In this document: in pieces, positions 1 through 11,256 of the stretch
Layout of the letters: every line of letters starts with the position of its first letter
How positions within the stretch are numbered: position 1 is the first letter of the stretch
Assembly: GCA_001687465.1 (NCBI GenBank)
Contig: LVLI01000325.1
Coordinates: 1 to 64,000, forward strand
Origin: Halocafeteria seosinensis
Lineage: Eukaryota > Sar > Bigyra > Bicosoecida
Length of the DNA stretch: 64,000 bases
Direction: 5' to 3'
Notes under the pieces: model-generated
What the model was told of the DNA's origin: nothing
Seen by the model: the letters and a program-made list of their open reading frames with translations, nothing else
The model's database searches: none
Program-made: the position numbers and the translations under genes

Positions 1-2501
1 CATCGGCAAGGGAGATATGCTCCGCAAAGCAAGCTTCTTTGAGTTAGCAGTGGATTCCTATAGCAAAGCACTTGATCTGGTGAGCGACTCGGAATATAGT
101 CAAGAAATCGAGGAGGCCTACATTAAGAAGGGTCGAAGCACTGAAATGTGCTGAACAGTACGAACCGGTATCGCAGTGTGCAACGAGTATTGGTCCAGTA
201 TCCCCAAAGTGCACACACAAGTGTGGCGTCCAAGTTGCACTGCTCAAGGCCGAATCACTGTTGCGTCTGCACAGAATTAGCGAGTCACTACAGTCAGCAG
301 AGGAAGTCCTGCAATGGGATTCACACTCTAGAGCGGCTTACAAGTGTATAGCGGAAGCCCTGAGGGAATACGGGAGAGACGGGGATGCTATTGCTGCCTA
401 CCGAGATGGTCTAAGTTTGACTACTCCAGAGGGCGAGCTGTACATGGTATAACGAGATGCTTGCAACTCAAGTTTTGAGACGATATAATGAAGCAGTGGA
501 CGAATCTGACAACAAGGTGTTTATCATTACTCGTCGGAAAAAAACACCCTCGGTGAAGAGTGTACTCTGTACGTTCAGGAGTTGGGCGAAGCCCATGCTG
601 CGTTGCAAACGTTATGCGTCAAACGATACCTGGCGGATATTCCGAGTATGGGGAGGGGTCGTCTTCTCAGCCAAGCTATTTTGAAAAGAGCATAGAAGCA
701 TAAAATGAAGCACTCCGCATCTTTCCCGAAACGTGTACGTTTTGAATCGCAAAGGAGAAGTATTGTTAGTGCTGAAACGGTATACAGAGGCATATGATGC
801 ATTCGAGAAAGCCTTGGCAGAGAACCTTGGTGATGTGGATGGGTGTATCAATGCCGCAATGGCTCTGTTTTGGCTTGAAGAATACGCGAAGTCGGAAGAA
901 ACGTATAAGACAGCCATTTCTCTTCACTGTAGCAACCGCATGCTGTACCTTTGTAGAGCCGAGGCGCTCGTAAAACGAGGAATGTTCGAAACACAGGATA
1001 CTCTGTTCTTGAAGCCGGGGTCAGTGTTGGTAGTAAAGAAGAACTTCGGATCTATAAGGGGGATGCTTTATGGGATCAAGGCAGACTTGATGATGCAGTA
1101 GAGGTTTATTTGCAGCAGATAGCAAGCGGTGTATCGGAGAAAGCAATACTAACAAAGGCTGGAAGAATCTACCTTCTTCAGGGAAGGGTTGCGGAAGCTG
1201 GAACGATGATTGACAAGACCTTAATGGTTGACCCTTCGTGCGTAGAGGCACTACTATATAAGAGTGAGATTCTCGAACGGAAAGATGAGATCGAGCAAGT
1301 GCTTCTATACTGCCAAACTGCTAGCGACGCAGATGAAGAACGTACAAAACTATTGGTGGTTCATTCCAATGTGCAGGAACCGCTCCAAACGATATAGAGA
1401 GGAGGTTTCCGTGTGCCAGCACGTGTTGGGTCTTATCCTCTGTGTGATGAGGCGCTTTTGAAGGCTCAAGAAGCGTTTCGTTCGCATGAATCCCCATGCA
1501 AGCTTCTCGTGGAGTGTGACGATATTTTGAAATCTCAAACAAACCACAAAGCCACCTTAAAGCGGAAGGGAGTGACACTAGCTTCTGTATATCGGAGCAC
1601 GGAGGCTATCCAAAGTCTACAAACGGCACTATCTATAGTCTATTGATCCTGATGATAAGGAACTACAGGAGTGCATTTCCCGCATACTACTTTACCAAAG
1701 AAATGAAGAATGCATATCACACTGTGATAGATTCATGTCATATCGGCCTTCGGCGTTACAGGAGGGCAAGGCCCATTTTTTGTTCAAACTGTCAAGATAT
1801 GACGAAGTATTAGCAACGTGCGAAGCAATTCTTAGATACTCCCCTTTATACGGAAATGTGCATAAATGTAAGGGTGATGCTTTGTTTTGGTTAGCTCAGT
1901 TTGAAGACTGCAATTACGCCTTACGATTAGGGACTGATCAGTGGAGGATCTTTTTGAAAAAACGGATGGTGATCAACATCCGTGGAAAATTTATACTTGG
2001 TCAATAGACAGTAAATCTTCCATTTTGGAGTTACGAGTTGTTTGATCTGCTCAACCATCGGCGCGGGGGGTACACGGAAGCCATACTCGAGACCGTCGGG
2101 AATTCTTTGGAATGTAACGCTTGAATAAGCTTAGCTATGCAGAACTTGGTTATGCACTGATGGATGAGCACCGTTATGAGGAGGGTGCTCGTAGATACAA
2201 AGAAGCTATCGATGTAGATGCCATGCTTAGTCTTGCAAGATATGAGGAAACAATCACTGCATGTGACAGAGCTATTGAAGAGAACCCGGATGTCAAAGGA
2301 GTTTGTTACATCAAAGGAAGAGCGCTTTTTCATTTGAAGAAATATCAGCAAGCAATCGAACGCTTTGAGACAGCTAAGCAAATGAGATTCGAAGGCATCA
2401 CAGAAGCTAGGGGAACAACGGACCCCACAAATATAGCGTGTATTCTACAAAGATTACATACTAGCATGAGTATAAAAGAACAACATAAGCAAAGCATGTG
2501 A
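1..2501 (+). pseudogene. Decayed TPR-repeat protein gene, left end cut off
   Basis: All three forward frames carry fragments of tetratricopeptide repeats, for example 'AYDAFEKALAEN', 'ALLYKSEILERKDEIEQVL' and 'GRALFHLKKYQQAIERFETA'. The fragments line up in order but jump frame many times: near 135-150, 445, a run of seven A at about 538, 735, about 1000, 1395, 1640 and 2010. In-frame stops also interrupt clear repeats. At about 701 a TAA sits where the pattern EAxNEAL would want Tyr. No GT-AG intron of the size used elsewhere here would repair the breaks. The last readable piece ends at 2501. Genes in the rest of the window are clean, so I read this as a real pseudogene rather than poor assembly. 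The intact parent would have been a long TPR scaffold protein of unknown role. Confidence 0.75.
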
Positions 2502-2884
2502 GTGGACTTGTATCCTTAACAACCAACAACTGCAACGACTCCTAGCTGCGGATATAGAGGACTAAGTTGCTCTCCTTAAAGCATACAATATGACGATTGC
2601 TTTGCACCACCATCATGCCTGTATATGTCCTTGCTTTGAGTTTCATTATCTAGGATTCCAGCGAACGGTACCGTACCACGTCCACGTGATTCCTCGGCGG
2701 GACTTGCTGAAGCAAACTTCGGGTCTCTTCACAACCAGCTGTTGTGAAGTATATACTCCAGACCACGAGATGCCACGATTCCTTTTACATAGTGTCGGTT
2801 CCACGGTTTTAGAGGTTACTTAGCATTTAGTTCATTAGTAACCCGATGTTGAAGTTTGTCTAGGCTGATTCGACCACACAGACA
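2502..2884. other. Intergenic gap
   Basis: About 380 bases between the TPR pseudogene and the next gene. A 77-codon frame at 2590-2823 has no recognisable domain and no partner exons. It probably holds the promoter of the gene starting at 2885. Confidence 0.5.
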
Positions 2885-3606
2885 ATGACCAAGTGGCGTC
2901 AAACCGCCCTTCTGTTATTGATTCTCCCGGCGCAGTTATCGTGCGTTAAGGCAGGAAACAACGGTATCCGTGGCATTCTCCAACCCCATAAGCCACTACA
3001 GAATGAGGAGATCACTTTGGGATCTTCGTGCATTTACAAACTAGGCAATTTATCACCGGAAACTGTGTATTCAGTGCGCATATCGTACCCGAGCTCGGAG
3101 CCAACTCTGTTTGAAATCGAACCCATTGAATTAGCTACTTCTCCAGGCGATAGGAGACAAAAGAGAAACCAATTCCAGGCTGGAAAGAGAGGACTCCGTG
3201 ATACAGCCATCAGTGAGTCGAATTTCGTGGAGATAATGAACGTTTCTGGATTTGATATTTTTCTTGGCACACAGTTAGGTTTGAGACTGGCAAACATGGT
3301 CAGATAGTTGTGGAGAGTGGGAAAGCACTAAACGAACCAGGATTGAAAGTCTCGGCGTCTTTAGAAGGAGTCATGCCCTCAAATCTGGACGAGCGAACTA
3401 CAACCCGGTATAATATCCTTGTAGAGCCTGTACTACTTGGAGTCTCATACACGGCATACTACATCATCACGGCCATTTGCTTCATTACCTTGTTCAGTGT
3501 GTTCGTTTGTGCACCAGTCCTTCGAGGGCTCATTAACAGTGCATACGTTTCATCAGGAGCAACCGGAGGCTTCGGTATCCCGCTGCCGGACGACAAGAAG
3601 GAATAA
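2885..3606 (+). CDS. Type I membrane protein, secretory pathway, function unknown
   Basis: Two exons, 2885-3212 and 3275-3606, joined across a 62-base intron with a GTGAGT donor and a pyrimidine-rich acceptor ending ACACAG. The join gives 219 residues. Residues 1 to about 23 form a signal peptide (MTKWRQ followed by LLLLILPAQLSC). A luminal region of about 135 residues follows. One hydrophobic helix (YIITAICFITLFSVFVCAPV, around 163-187) and a short tail ending in DDKKE complete the protein. This looks like a cleaved signal plus a single anchor, with the bulk in the ER lumen or outside the cell. The layout resembles small conserved type I membrane proteins of plants and protists, but I cannot name the family. 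Without splicing the frame stops at 3307, so the intron is required. Confidence 0.75.
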
Positions 3607-4406
3607 CCGAATGAGGTACAAGGATACGACACCCCCACTCTGACGGTGATAGCATATGCGGTATGATATCCAGGAATAGTTCTTGCTAGTACTTATGTCG
3701 ACGAGCTTTGGACAGAATGCCGTAGCTTGTTAAGGAAGGCTGCTCTGGTTTTGAGAGTGGTTACCCTACTATGTTCGGCCGTGAGGAGCTTACGAAATCT
3801 GATTACATGTCTTTAAATTGACTAAAGAACCAGTGTGCTCGATCACAATGCTGGTACGTTACAAAACAAAGGTGTTCGGTAACTTCACGGAGGGGTTATA
3901 CGTTCTTCCTAGCGCAGTTATTCCATAATAGAACACTTTGAGTTCGTCCAGCTCCAAAGAGTTGCTGGACATAATGTACACGTCCACAATGCTAATATTT
4001 AAGTTGAAAACATAAGCAAATAAACTTAAATGTATCAAGTTTGTCTTCCCGCCAACCTATTAAGTCCCGGAGATTCCGGAGTTACTGGCTTGCGGGCCAG
4101 TGGGCCGATGAGACCACTACGTCGGGAATCGCCTTCATTGCTCCGGTTTTAATAGTTTCCTCATCCTCTATCATTGATAAGTTACGAAAAGTATTGTGTG
4201 TACGTTGAGGAGGGTTCAAATATTGGGCGGACATCATAATCCAATTTGTGACCCGTTGCAAGCCAGCCCTTCAATCAGGCGTTGATATAGCTAGACACGA
4301 TGGGTATACCATATACACCCCTTTGATAGGACTACTAAAGACATATCGTTCATTTGTTGTCCTTCCTGGGAACAGAGACGGCGTTGAGAGGCGCATATAG
4401 GGAAAT
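3607..4406. other. Intergenic gap without a recognisable gene
   Basis: About 800 bases, AT-rich around 3990-4050. A short GC-rich patch near 4090-4130 has small inverted repeats. I found no tRNA, no long frame and no repeat family. The right half presumably holds the promoter of the gene at 4407. Confidence 0.45.
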
Positions 4407-6392
4407 ATGACGAGTCGGGTGTCAACGAGAAGCAAATCCGGTCCTACCAATAAGAAGGACAACTTTTTTCGAAAGGACAGGGCTTCTCTACGTGCATCTA
4501 TATCCGAAGGACATGCGGGTGCCAATAGGCGCCAGTGGGACGAGACTTTCTCGGCGGCTGCGTCCCGAATGAAACAGGCAGATCAAGAAGCTGAGGAGGA
4601 AGCGTTGAACATCAACGTGGAATCTCAATCAGAGAATTCCGTTCCTGCTCCATCAAAGGAGCGATGCAAGGTTAAATTATCCCACCTAGTTAAGATGATT
4701 CGCGAACTTACACTAATAACGCTTCTGTTAATGGCTCCGACGGTTGTGCTCTTCTCCAGGTATCTGCAATATTTCGAGCATTCCTGTCCCGTACGTAACT
4801 CAGTTCCACGAATCGTGAACTATTCGTTTAACTGCGATCTGTCTTGGTTTGACTGCAGTCGGAGGTAGAGATATGGCTTCACCTCTTCTCTGTCGGATCC
4901 ATTACAGTCTTCGTTACCATGTACTGCACACGACTGGGAATGAGCGCGCGAGACATACACTACAAAGAATTAGGTACTAATCATGACTTAATGTGGACTG
5001 ATACATGTTCTCTAATCATGAGCACTTTTGTTTGCAGGATGGCCGACATTCTTGCTCTTCTGGTGTCCCAGCGTTATATCGACCGTGTTTTACGGGGGAC
5101 TGACGCTTGCTGGAGCAATATGGTACAGTGAGAATCGGGAGCTCTTCGATGAAGACAGGGTGGATGATGACTGTCAAGGCCTTGTTAAGGGAGTTTTGCT
5201 ACCCATTACCATTCTTGCTTGTCTTGTTCTCTTTTTCATGCTACCTGTGTTAATTGGATTTCAATTTGCATTCGCATGGGTGTGTCCTGAACTAGGAGAA
5301 AAAGAGCTTTCCTGCGGAGAAGGGTACGATTCAAGAAAGGACAGTATGCACTATGAGGTAACTGCTACTGGTGCACGTTTCGTGCGAGTGAAGACCAAGA
5401 AAGAGAAGCTACCAAAAGACTACACTACACTACCTCCAGCTACTACTATGCGGGAATTGAAGAGACGACATAATCGAGAGTTTCGCGAACTGACAAAAAA
5501 ACTACCAAAGCCTCTGTGGAATGTATTGTATCCCGAGAATGAGACTGCTATAGCCACCGATGAAGTTGCTTTCAATGAAATCCACCGTCTGAAAGAAATA
5601 TCAAGTGACACTCGATACAGATCTCACGCGAACAGACTACTAGAATTTTTTGAGAGATCTCAGAGAGAAACGGAAGAATTAGAAACACGAATAGCTCGAG
5701 AGAGAGCAGCAAAGAATGCAAAATCTGCCCCAGCTAACGCTCTACCATGGGCAAACCGTCGCGCTAGTGAAGGAATGAACTTTTCCAAGTTTCATCAAGC
5801 AGGCGCTACTACACCAACTATAGTTTCAAGGCCATATCAATATTCTCAAGGAAGCCAAACGTCTTCTGCTGGCTCTTCCGCGCCTTCTAGGCGATCGTCT
5901 GTACATGGGGTCCCCTTTTCCCACACCTCCGTTGCTTCAGTGAAAACTGAACCATTATCCAAGACGCAATTTAGGAAGGGATCCATTGGTTCGGTAAACA
6001 CACAGAGTGGGAAAGGAGCTTTGAGCCACTTTGCTGATGAACGTTCCAAGAGCGGGAATCCGAAGCATGCACCAATGGGTAGGAGGGCATCCGATGGGAT
6101 GACACGATCAAAGCAGAGCAAAGATGCATATAATGGAGAAAAATCCAACATCAAGCGCGAAGGCTTTAAAGCCAATTCAGGAAAAAAACCCAGTGAAGCA
6201 GGATCCGTAGCGTCGAGAGGGAGACTATCTTCTCAAGGATCCGCACCAATCAGTGGCGACAGCCACCGTCGAGATTCCGCTGCGAAGCATATGCTGGAGT
6301 GCGATGAAGAACTTGAAACGGTTTATCTACAGCAGGTTAGGTCCAACAAAACGCGCCGTGCATCTAGTTTATGGTCACGGGCAATAGACTAG
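4407..6392 (+). CDS. Multi-pass membrane protein with long basic, Ser-rich tail, unknown
   Basis: Three exons, 4407-4790, 4859-4973 and 5038-6392, with introns of 68 and 64 bases (donors GTACGT and GTACTA). They give 617 residues with matching phases. The N-terminal 90 residues are charged. Four hydrophobic stretches follow: LTLITLLLMAPTVVLFS at about 97-118, one in exon 2 (VGSITVFVTMY), one at the start of exon 3 (TFLLFWCPSVISTVFYGGL) and one at about 220-245 (LPITILACLVLFFMLPVLIG). From about residue 270 the rest is hydrophilic, with a charged helical segment and a long Ser/Lys/Arg-rich disordered tail. This tail is likely cytosolic and phosphorylated. No catalytic motif was recognised. Confidence 0.7.
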
Positions 6393-6410
6393 CGAAATGT
6401 TCTAAAGCGT

Positions 6411-8054
6411 TCATTTATCAGCTATAAAAGGCGGATTGTTAGTTTTGCCATCGCTAGCAGCATCAGCTATTGCCTGGCCCCACTTGTCCAGTGTGGCCGA
6501 GACTGACGTCCAGTTCCCACGAACCTCCGGAAGGATGATTACGTCACTGTGTGCAGCCGCTAAGTCTCCTATGTGCTTGAACCTCTGTCTTTGAAGATCG
6601 GCAGATGTCGATTCATAGAGTTCCTGGAGACCCTTTCGCGCCAGCAAGAACAAGGCCAAATTACGGTCTTTTTTAACCAGTGACTGATCTAACTCCTTGA
6701 CGTCAGTCTTCTCGAAAGCCACTAGCTCACTGATCGGCTTGGAGGATGCGTAGTGCTTGGGTTCAGCTAGGAGAGGGGATGCGGTAACATTACCGAGGTC
6801 GAGATCCTCTTCGACCAAAATTTCCTCACCATTTAGTGAGCTCTGGGAGGCTCGAGCGGTTGCAACACATGCTGCGGCTAAACACCACAAAGCGCGTCCG
6901 TAAAATGATTTCGACATGCGCACTGCATGTGCCGCATGTCGACGTGCCTCTAAGAGCGCTTCTATCCAAGCATCCTTCTGTTTGTTCACTCTGGGAGAGG
7001 CGCTGTTCGCTTTCAACAAGCATTCCGAAACCAGAGTATGGAAAAGTGGATTCTGAGGTTCTAAAATGATCAATTCTTCGTAGCAGAAACCAGCGTATTC
7101 CCATCGTTTTGCACTCGTGTGCAAATCAGCAAGCTCGATCCACTGCAGCGTGCGTGAAAGCAAGGTTCAGGTATTCATAGTGGTACCGCAAGCAACAACT
7201 ACTTACAGCTTCTTTATCGGTTGGAAACAGTTTCAAGTACTGATTCAATCTAGTGCATGTCCCGGCATTGTTATTTGGAACACTCTTCGAGAGTGCAACA
7301 AGCCGTTTCATTGCTAATGCATTAGATCCGTTGCTCTTCAGCATCTCTTGATATATAGACTCCGCTTCTTTTGCCTTCCCCCTCTTTTCCTGCACACCAA
7401 AAGTGCTGGGCATTCGCCTGTCGATAACCCCACAATAGGCCTATATATAGGGGACGCACGTAGAACATTGCAACCAAGCGTTGTGCCCGTTGACTATCTT
7501 TCGACGGGAAGCGCTCTCTGATTGTCTGTTGACATAAACGACCGATAAGTAAGGTAGTCACGGTTATGGACCCAAATAACAAGCTTACATTGATGGCATC
7601 TGCTGCTTTTCGATCATCCTCCATGAGTATGCCGGCTTCAGCTTTCTGTTCTAATACACTATAATCTGCATCCAGTCTCGCTCCATGGAAGCTGAGTGAT
7701 TCGCCGTCCCGTTGTGATATACTTACATTCTATCTCATCTAGTCGGGAAGCCTCTCCCGTAACCAAACTACTGAAAAAATTCGCAAGCATGGATGATCTC
7801 GTTGGTATCTGGGCTTTCTGTAGGACCACTTCCGCCGCGTATAATGTCCCTCTTGGGTCCACGATGGAATGTCGCCGCGCATATTTCAAGACCGCCCTCC
7901 AGAGTAATACCTCCTGCGAGGAGCTTTTCCCCTCTAGAGCCTTTGCACGGCGAAAGAGGGAGAGGTACTTTGCATTGAGAGACCCTGTTATAGCGGAGGC
8001 ATCGAATTGATGCTGCTCCTCCAAATCTTCAATGACTTCTTCGGGGGTAGACAT
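6411..8054 (-). CDS. EMC2: ER membrane complex subunit 2 (TPR protein)
   Basis: Five exons on the minus strand: 8054-7727, 7665-7589, 7525-7460, 7389-7207 and 7142-6411, giving 461 residues. Introns are 61, 63, 70 and 64 bases. EMC2 is the cytosolic TPR subunit of the ER membrane complex, which inserts tail-anchored and multi-pass proteins into the ER. The segment AWIELADLHTSAKRWEYAGF followed by CYEELIILEPQNPLFH matches the family signature of human EMC2 (AWHELAELY..., CLEELMMTNPHN). The preceding segment, LNQYLKLFPTDKEA, fits the repeat before it. Metazoan EMC2 has about 297 residues, so this one carries a longer N-terminus and about 150 extra residues at the C-terminus, including a Glu/Asp-rich linker. 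The exon 2 acceptor was chosen at 7666-7667 because the alternatives create a stop. Confidence 0.88.
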
Positions 8055-9123
8055 CTTGCAAAGACGAAAACAAGGACGATCCTGACGCTCTCCAAACTAC
8101 CCAATTCATGTAGATGCAACAATGGCAAATGGAAAAGTGTAATCTGGTTATTTCACGGGGATAATAGAAAAAAACCCTGGTGTCAGCGTTCGCAAACTTC
8201 AAGTTCGTAGTACTTCGTACCCGTGAGGGGAAGTATTTCTGCAGCTGTAAGAAGAAAGGACATTAGCTGGAATTGAATCTTACAAGAGAGTGCATGAAAC
8301 AATTCCAGAAGCTTTATACAGATGGGAATCAACGCAGCACTGATGTCCAGTCATGGTTTTGGACAGCAGCATTGCATTGTGGCCATATTATGTATGCCAT
8401 GCTGCTCAGATCTTAACAACTTATTTTTAATACAACCATTTCTGTTTAATTGGGCCATACGCTTGTTTGCGTATCACCGTTAATTCTACACCACAATGTA
8501 TAGTATTTTAGTAAGGGTTGCAGACACCATTGATGAACGAATTCCTGGAATTCAAAGTCCTCGGCGACTGTTGCTAAAATTAGCGCTCAGAACCGCAACA
8601 ATGTAGACTTGGGAGTCCAGAGCGTAGCGTCACCCGCAGCCAATACCAGGGACCTGACGAACTGAAGACGCTCGAGGGGAAGTTGTCACTTCAGTTCTAG
8701 GCAGTGGAATTCATACGGACTATCACACCGAACATTGGTGACTGAACTTCACTGAAGGCATATGCAAGCATTTCCCCGCTTTATCTTGATGCATCAAGAT
8801 GTTCTTCCCAGACCTGCATCGACTCCATTCTTGCATTTCCCAGTGGATTCCGGATACGTACAATGTACAAAATTACCGCAACTTCAACTTCGTCGGGTTT
8901 ATGCGTGAGCGCTGGCTGTGCCCCCCCCCCCACCACCTAATGTGTATACATTGGAACGTTGGATTGTTAACTTAAGCACCAAGCACCAAATAAAGAGGTT
9001 GTCGAGGCTATCATCATTGGATATCGAGCTGTTTGTGTTGCTAGGCTCGAGTTCCATGTTCCCTTCAGTCGCACTTCGTTTAGCGCGCGCAATCTCGTCA
9101 AATTAGCCTGTACACACCCTATA
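8055..9123. other. Long intergenic gap between divergent genes
   Basis: About 1.07 kb between EMC2 (leftward) and the gene at 9124 (rightward). No frame over 60 codons looks coding. A run of twelve C lies near 8921-8933, and short palindromes (GTACTTCGTAC) occur near 8208. I see no RNA gene. Promoters for both flanking genes should lie here. Confidence 0.45.
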
Positions 9124-10865
9124 ATGGCTACTTGGGGCGAATACATTCGCGATATCCAGGTACGTGTCCATGCTCAACGGAAGCAGCTGTTGGCGTTTTC
9201 GGGTACCACTGGTTCCACATATACGCCCCAATGATAAGTGGTTGAAGTTGCGAAAGTGTCCGTTCGGGTTACGTGATGAATGCAGGAATCCAAGCTCGCT
9301 CCGAGTCCCAAGCCTGATCCTCAAGCTATTAATCAGTGGAAAACGTATCGCGCAAAGCTACAAAACCCCGAATTCGACCCTGTCATCCAGAAATTTAGAA
9401 GTCCAGAGAAGGTGCGTCCCAATGTTTAGGATGTCAGGCTGAGGTGACCACCTGTTAGATCTCTCCCCTCTCTGATTTTATTTTCCAGGAAAACCTCACA
9501 AGGGAGCAAGAGAAAACTCAATCCAGAAGGTCGATTGCCCGTGGAAAGGTAAGATGGCTGATGTGGGCGTATCAAACTTCCGTCACATCGCGCGATTATA
9601 TGACCCTGGTTACAGGATCGGCAACTAAAATTCGAGCAGCGTTTCGATATTCTCAACAATAAACCAAAGTATCTTGAAGAAGAAGACAGCCGCACAAAGA
9701 CGCCAACGGAGAAGAGCAAAGCGAAACCTCAGAGCAGCTCTTCTTGCAGACCCCTGGCTAGGAACTATGATATCCTGTCGAACCAGCCTATAAAGGATTA
9801 CCGTGGATCATCAAGGTATGGTATTTTAAAATATCAATTGGTATTCGCTTTTCCTCAAAGTTTTGATGTAAGTTCTGATTACGCAGGGGAAGTGAGGACG
9901 GTCCTTCAGCAAAGCCAGCAAGCTCGGCTCAGCGCAGCAGGAGCTTCGACATTATATCGAACAAGTTAGTTCAATAAAAGTTGCTATTGTCTCAAAGAGC
10001 ATATGCAATGTGGTGTTTGGATTTTGTTTTTGCTTTGATTCCCAGGTATGCTCAAAACCACGAGGAGAAGGAGAAGGAGGAATTAGAGAAGGAAAAGCAG
10101 TTAGCGGAAGAGAAGTGGTGGCAAGCTCACGATTTCGATCTACTCACCGGCAGTTACTATGATAGCCAAAAAGATAAAGAAGCAGCCGAAAGAGAAAAAA
10201 AAGAAAAAGAAAAGAAAAAAGAAAAAGCAGAAGCACAATTACCTCCTTCTATGAAATATTGTGAAGGGCGCGCCTATGATATCGTGTCGTACACTCCCAA
10301 AGAGCGCGTAGCTCTACAGGTTGTTAACAATAAAAAGTACAAACCCGGGAAGAGACTCTTTGGAAACGAAGAACTAGAGAAAAATAAGCTTGATAGAGAA
10401 GCGGAAGTCCGGCTACAAAACCAGAGGAGGATAAACCGAGTTAGTATACAACGGTTCCATGAACCGTATAAGCGTCCATATGACACAATTTCTAACAGAC
10501 CTTACTACGGAGATGGTGCACCTCCTGTTTTCGCTCCTCATATTGGTCCACCACCTAGTCCCTTTGAAAAGCTGAAGGATGCTGAGAAGCGCTACAGAAA
10601 ACCTAGCTCTGCTCTGCGTCCAGTCAGAACTGCCTCTAATCCCGTTAGGACTTCTGGATCTGCTGCTTCCAATCGACATGCACGTCCATCTCACCGCGAT
10701 AGTGACAGCGTGAAGGAAGGACAAGATGATCCTCAGCTCCCTGCTTCAAGACGAACGGCTTCAGTGGCTAGTGATGGGATTGGCTCGACGGTCTCCCATG
10801 CAACCGGAGGTATGGCGAGACAGTCAATCAGATCCTCCTCACAGCAATCGTTACGTAGTGAATGA
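9124..10865 (+). CDS. Protein with repeated [F/Y]DI-SN motif, function unknown
   Basis: Six exons, 9124-9159, 9286-9411, 9489-9548, 9616-9815, 9887-9964 and 10046-10865, give 439 residues with every phase matching. Introns are 126, 77, 67, 71 and 81 bases. The N-terminus reads MATWGEYIRDIQ. A conserved-looking stretch NPEFDPVIQKFRSPEK lies near residue 45. A short motif recurs: FDILNN (84), YDILSN (125), FDIISN (161), FDLLTG (197), YDIVSY (244) and YDTISN (312). Residues 168-230 form a Lys/Glu-rich helix, probably coiled coil. The C-terminal 90 residues are Ser/Arg/Pro-rich and likely disordered. There is no signal peptide or membrane segment. Similar spaced tyrosine motifs occur in microtubule-associated ciliary proteins, but I cannot assign the family. 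Confidence 0.75.
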
Positions 10866-11256
10866 TGTTCGTTGATATTCATTAAGTGTCTCCCTGAAAC
10901 TTAAGGTAAATCTGAACTAAATTTACATCTCCAGTCTATCTCTATATTGGTTTGGGTGGTAAACCGATTCACAAACAAAAAGCTGGCTCAACCATTTAGT
11001 GAAGCTAGATCAGTTGGCGCCCCAGCATGCTTCGCCCTTCAGTTACAACGTCGAGGAAATTATGAAAGCCCTGTCTTACCTACAGCAATTAGTCCAAGCA
11101 TAGGCTATTCTCCTCGCCCCTTACTCACCTCGATGTGCCTGGAAAGCGAACTGAAGATGTTGTTTAACGTATTCAAGAGCATATGCATGCTTCTGCGTTT
11201 ACGACCAAAGAGGATCTAAAGCACTGAATACATTGCTTGAATCATATTGCGACGGC
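10866..11256. other. Convergent intergenic gap
   Basis: About 390 bases between two genes that end facing each other. It should hold both 3' untranslated regions. A frame at 10947-11219 starts with TTG and shows no domain. Confidence 0.5.

Noticed and set aside
2590-2823. 77-codon plus-strand frame
   Set aside because: There is no recognisable domain, splice partner or conserved composition.
4195-4260. Possible tRNA T-arm (GGGTTCAAAT)
   Set aside because: The flanking bases do not form a T stem or an acceptor stem. No tRNA was found anywhere in the window.
10947-11219. 90-codon plus-strand frame after the FDIISN-repeat gene
   Set aside because: It starts with TTG, has no domain and lies where two 3' untranslated regions are expected.
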